DNA of 15,076 nucleotides. Origin: RGIG4034 sp045628945. Its GTDB lineage: Bacteria; Bacillota; Clostridia; Lachnospirales; Lachnospiraceae. Position numbers and translations under genes: made by a program. Positions within the stretch are counted from its first letter, which is position 1. Every line of letters begins with the position of its first letter. Below the pieces are notes generated by a model. It was not told the DNA's origin. It did not search any database and saw only the letters and a program-made list of their open reading frames with translations. The DNA is taken from assembly GCA_045628945.1 (NCBI GenBank), contig JAZQQG010000037.1:1-15076 (forward strand), read 5' to 3'. Below are positions 14,080 to 15,076 of the stretch, piece by piece.

Positions 14080-15076
14080 TTATCTTCCGATGGAAGTATC
14101 GGAATCTCTTACTACACTGTGAGACTTGATATAGTCAACAATCTCATCCAGCTCGCAGAAAGCAAGCGATACATAGCTGTCTGCGCATCCGTAGTACAGT
14201 GCAATCTTACCGCTCTCGGAATCATGAATGGTTGCGCAAGGGAAGCATACATTCGGAACAAAGCCTCTCTCCTCATACCACTCCTCGGGAGTAAGTAAGA
14301 AGTTCTCGCATCTGTACTTCACGATGGAAGGATTGTCGATGTCAAGAATTGCACCACCGATCGAATATACAAAACCGTTGCAGGTTCCGCTTACACCATG
14401 GTAGAACAATAACCAACCTTCGCTGGTCTCAATCGGAGCTGCACCGCCACCGATCTTAACGGACTCCCACCACTCGCTGGAACGACCCATAACATGTCTG
14501 TGCTTGCCCCAGTAGATCATATCGGGAGACTCGCTTAAGAAGATGTCACCGAAGGGAGTATGTCCGCTATCGGAAGGACGGGACAGAAGCATGTACTTAT
14601 CGTTAATCTTACGAGGGAAGAGAACTGCGTTTCTGTTGAAAGGAATAAACGGATTCTCAATACGTACGAAGGTCTTGAAGTCTGTCGTCTTTGCCACACC
14701 GATTGCAGCGCCGTAGAAATCGCCGCACCAGATGATGTAATAGGTATCCTCTACCTTAACCAAACGAGGATCGTATGCATAAACGGGAGGATAAGGATTC
14801 CCGTCCTCGTCTACGAAATTAATCTTTTCCTTGTCAAAGGTCCAATGAATGGCATCATCGGAATGTCCAAGATAGATATAAGGAATACCGTTTGTCTGCT
14901 CGCCTCTGAATACGCCGATAAACTCACCTTCATAAGGCATTACAGCGCTATTGAAAATTCTTGCAACATTCTCAACCGGATTACGGTCAATAATCGGATT
15001 TTCCGAATATCTCCAAATGGGTGCTCCTACAATTTTCTCCGGTTTCTCCTGCCAAGGAATATTAGGTACCTCAGGG
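14080..15076 (-). CDS. GH130_2 mannoside phosphorylase, probably beta-1,4-manno-oligosaccharide phosphorylase (partial, 5' end outside window)
   Basis: Cytosolic inverting phosphorylase that should release mannose-1-phosphate from the non-reducing end of beta-1,4-manno-oligosaccharides. The reading frame stays open to the window edge, and the 45 codons upstream of the first ATG (14940) encode a typical GH130_2 N-terminus (PNIPWQEKPE, then IWRYSENPIIDRNP and FNSAVMPYEGEFIGVFR). The true start therefore lies beyond 15076, and few residues are likely missing; 331 residues are visible. The proton-relay Asp lies in PVYAYDPRLVKVEDTYY, and the SRPSDSGHTPFGD and LLFYHGVSGTCNG segments line the phosphate and sugar sites. 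It lacks the long N-terminal helix of the other GH130 copy. A strong terminator follows directly. Confidence 0.93.
   Translation of the reverse strand, partial: PEVPNIPWQEKPEKIVGAPIWRYSENPIIDRNPVENVARIFNSAVMPYEGEFIGVFRGEQTNGIPYIYLGHSDDAIHWTFDKEKINFVDEDGNPYPPVYAYDPRLVKVEDTYYIIWCGDFYGAAIGVAKTTDFKTFVRIENPFIPFNRNAVLFPRKINDKYMLLSRPSDSGHTPFGDIFLSESPDMIYWGKHRHVMGRSSEWWESVKIGGGAAPIETSEGWLLFYHGVSGTCNGFVYSIGGAILDIDNPSIVKYRCENFLLTPEEWYEERGFVPNVCFPCATIHDSESGKIALYYGCADSYVSLAFCELDEIVDYIKSHSVVRDSDTSIGR

Noticed and set aside
214..14940. Many open frames of 60-270 codons on the plus strand and in other minus-strand frames
   Set aside because: They lie opposite or within well-recognised genes, lack plausible ribosome sites, and have low-complexity or arginine/serine/histidine-rich compositions with no recognisable domains.
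1..15076. CRISPR arrays, insertion sequences, phage genes, toxin-antitoxin or defence genes
   Set aside because: No regularly spaced direct repeats, transposase motifs or terminal inverted repeats were seen. All genes fit chromosomal metabolism, repair or signalling.

Overview
The window comes from a low-to-mid GC Firmicute, most likely a gut or rumen Lachnospiraceae (Roseburia/Butyrivibrio-like). The evidence is strong purine-rich Shine-Dalgarno sites, a tRNA without an encoded CCA, hairpin-plus-T-run terminators, Clostridia-style protein families, and a beta-mannan catabolic gene set of the type known from Roseburia. Genus cannot be fixed from the sequence alone. Every gene I can support lies on the minus strand, so the cluster reads from right to left.

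Right part (15076 to about 5683): a manno-oligosaccharide utilisation locus. A GH130_2-type mannoside phosphorylase (cut by the right edge) ends at its own terminator. After a 164-base gap a tight gene string follows: a cytoplasmic CE2-type acetyl esterase; a fused SGNH esterase/CBM35-like/mannose-6-phosphate isomerase protein; a lipoprotein paralogue of that esterase; a LacI-family regulator; a GH130_1-type mannosylglucose phosphorylase; a response regulator with an HD-GYP c-di-GMP phosphodiesterase domain; and a small HPt protein. A clear terminator closes the string. The metabolic logic is: import of acetylated manno-oligosaccharides, deacetylation inside (CE2 and fusion) and outside (lipoprotein) the cell, phosphorolysis to mannose-1-phosphate by the GH130 enzymes, a mutase step not encoded here, and isomerisation of mannose-6-phosphate to fructose-6-phosphate by the fused ManA domain.

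Middle and left part (5588 to 214): a small membrane-anchored protein of unknown function, then a probable housekeeping operon with a good sigma-A promoter at 5211-5239: DUF1653 protein, cN-I-type 5'-nucleotidase, MutY, GT2 glycosyltransferase, and a membrane-anchored NagZ-like GH3 protein whose expected catalytic Asp/His pair reads Asn/Glu. No terminator is visible after GH3. The next element is a tRNA-Gly(GCC) gene with its own near-consensus promoter, preceded by three helically phased A-tracts and followed by a perfect 21-bp-stem terminator at the left edge.

Most notable points: the linkerless fusion of an acetyl-mannan-esterase-like protein to phosphomannose isomerase; the apparent placement of a c-di-GMP phosphodiesterase response regulator plus HPt protein at the end of a mannan operon; the altered GH3 active site; and a LacI-family regulator whose hinge-helix leucine position is proline.
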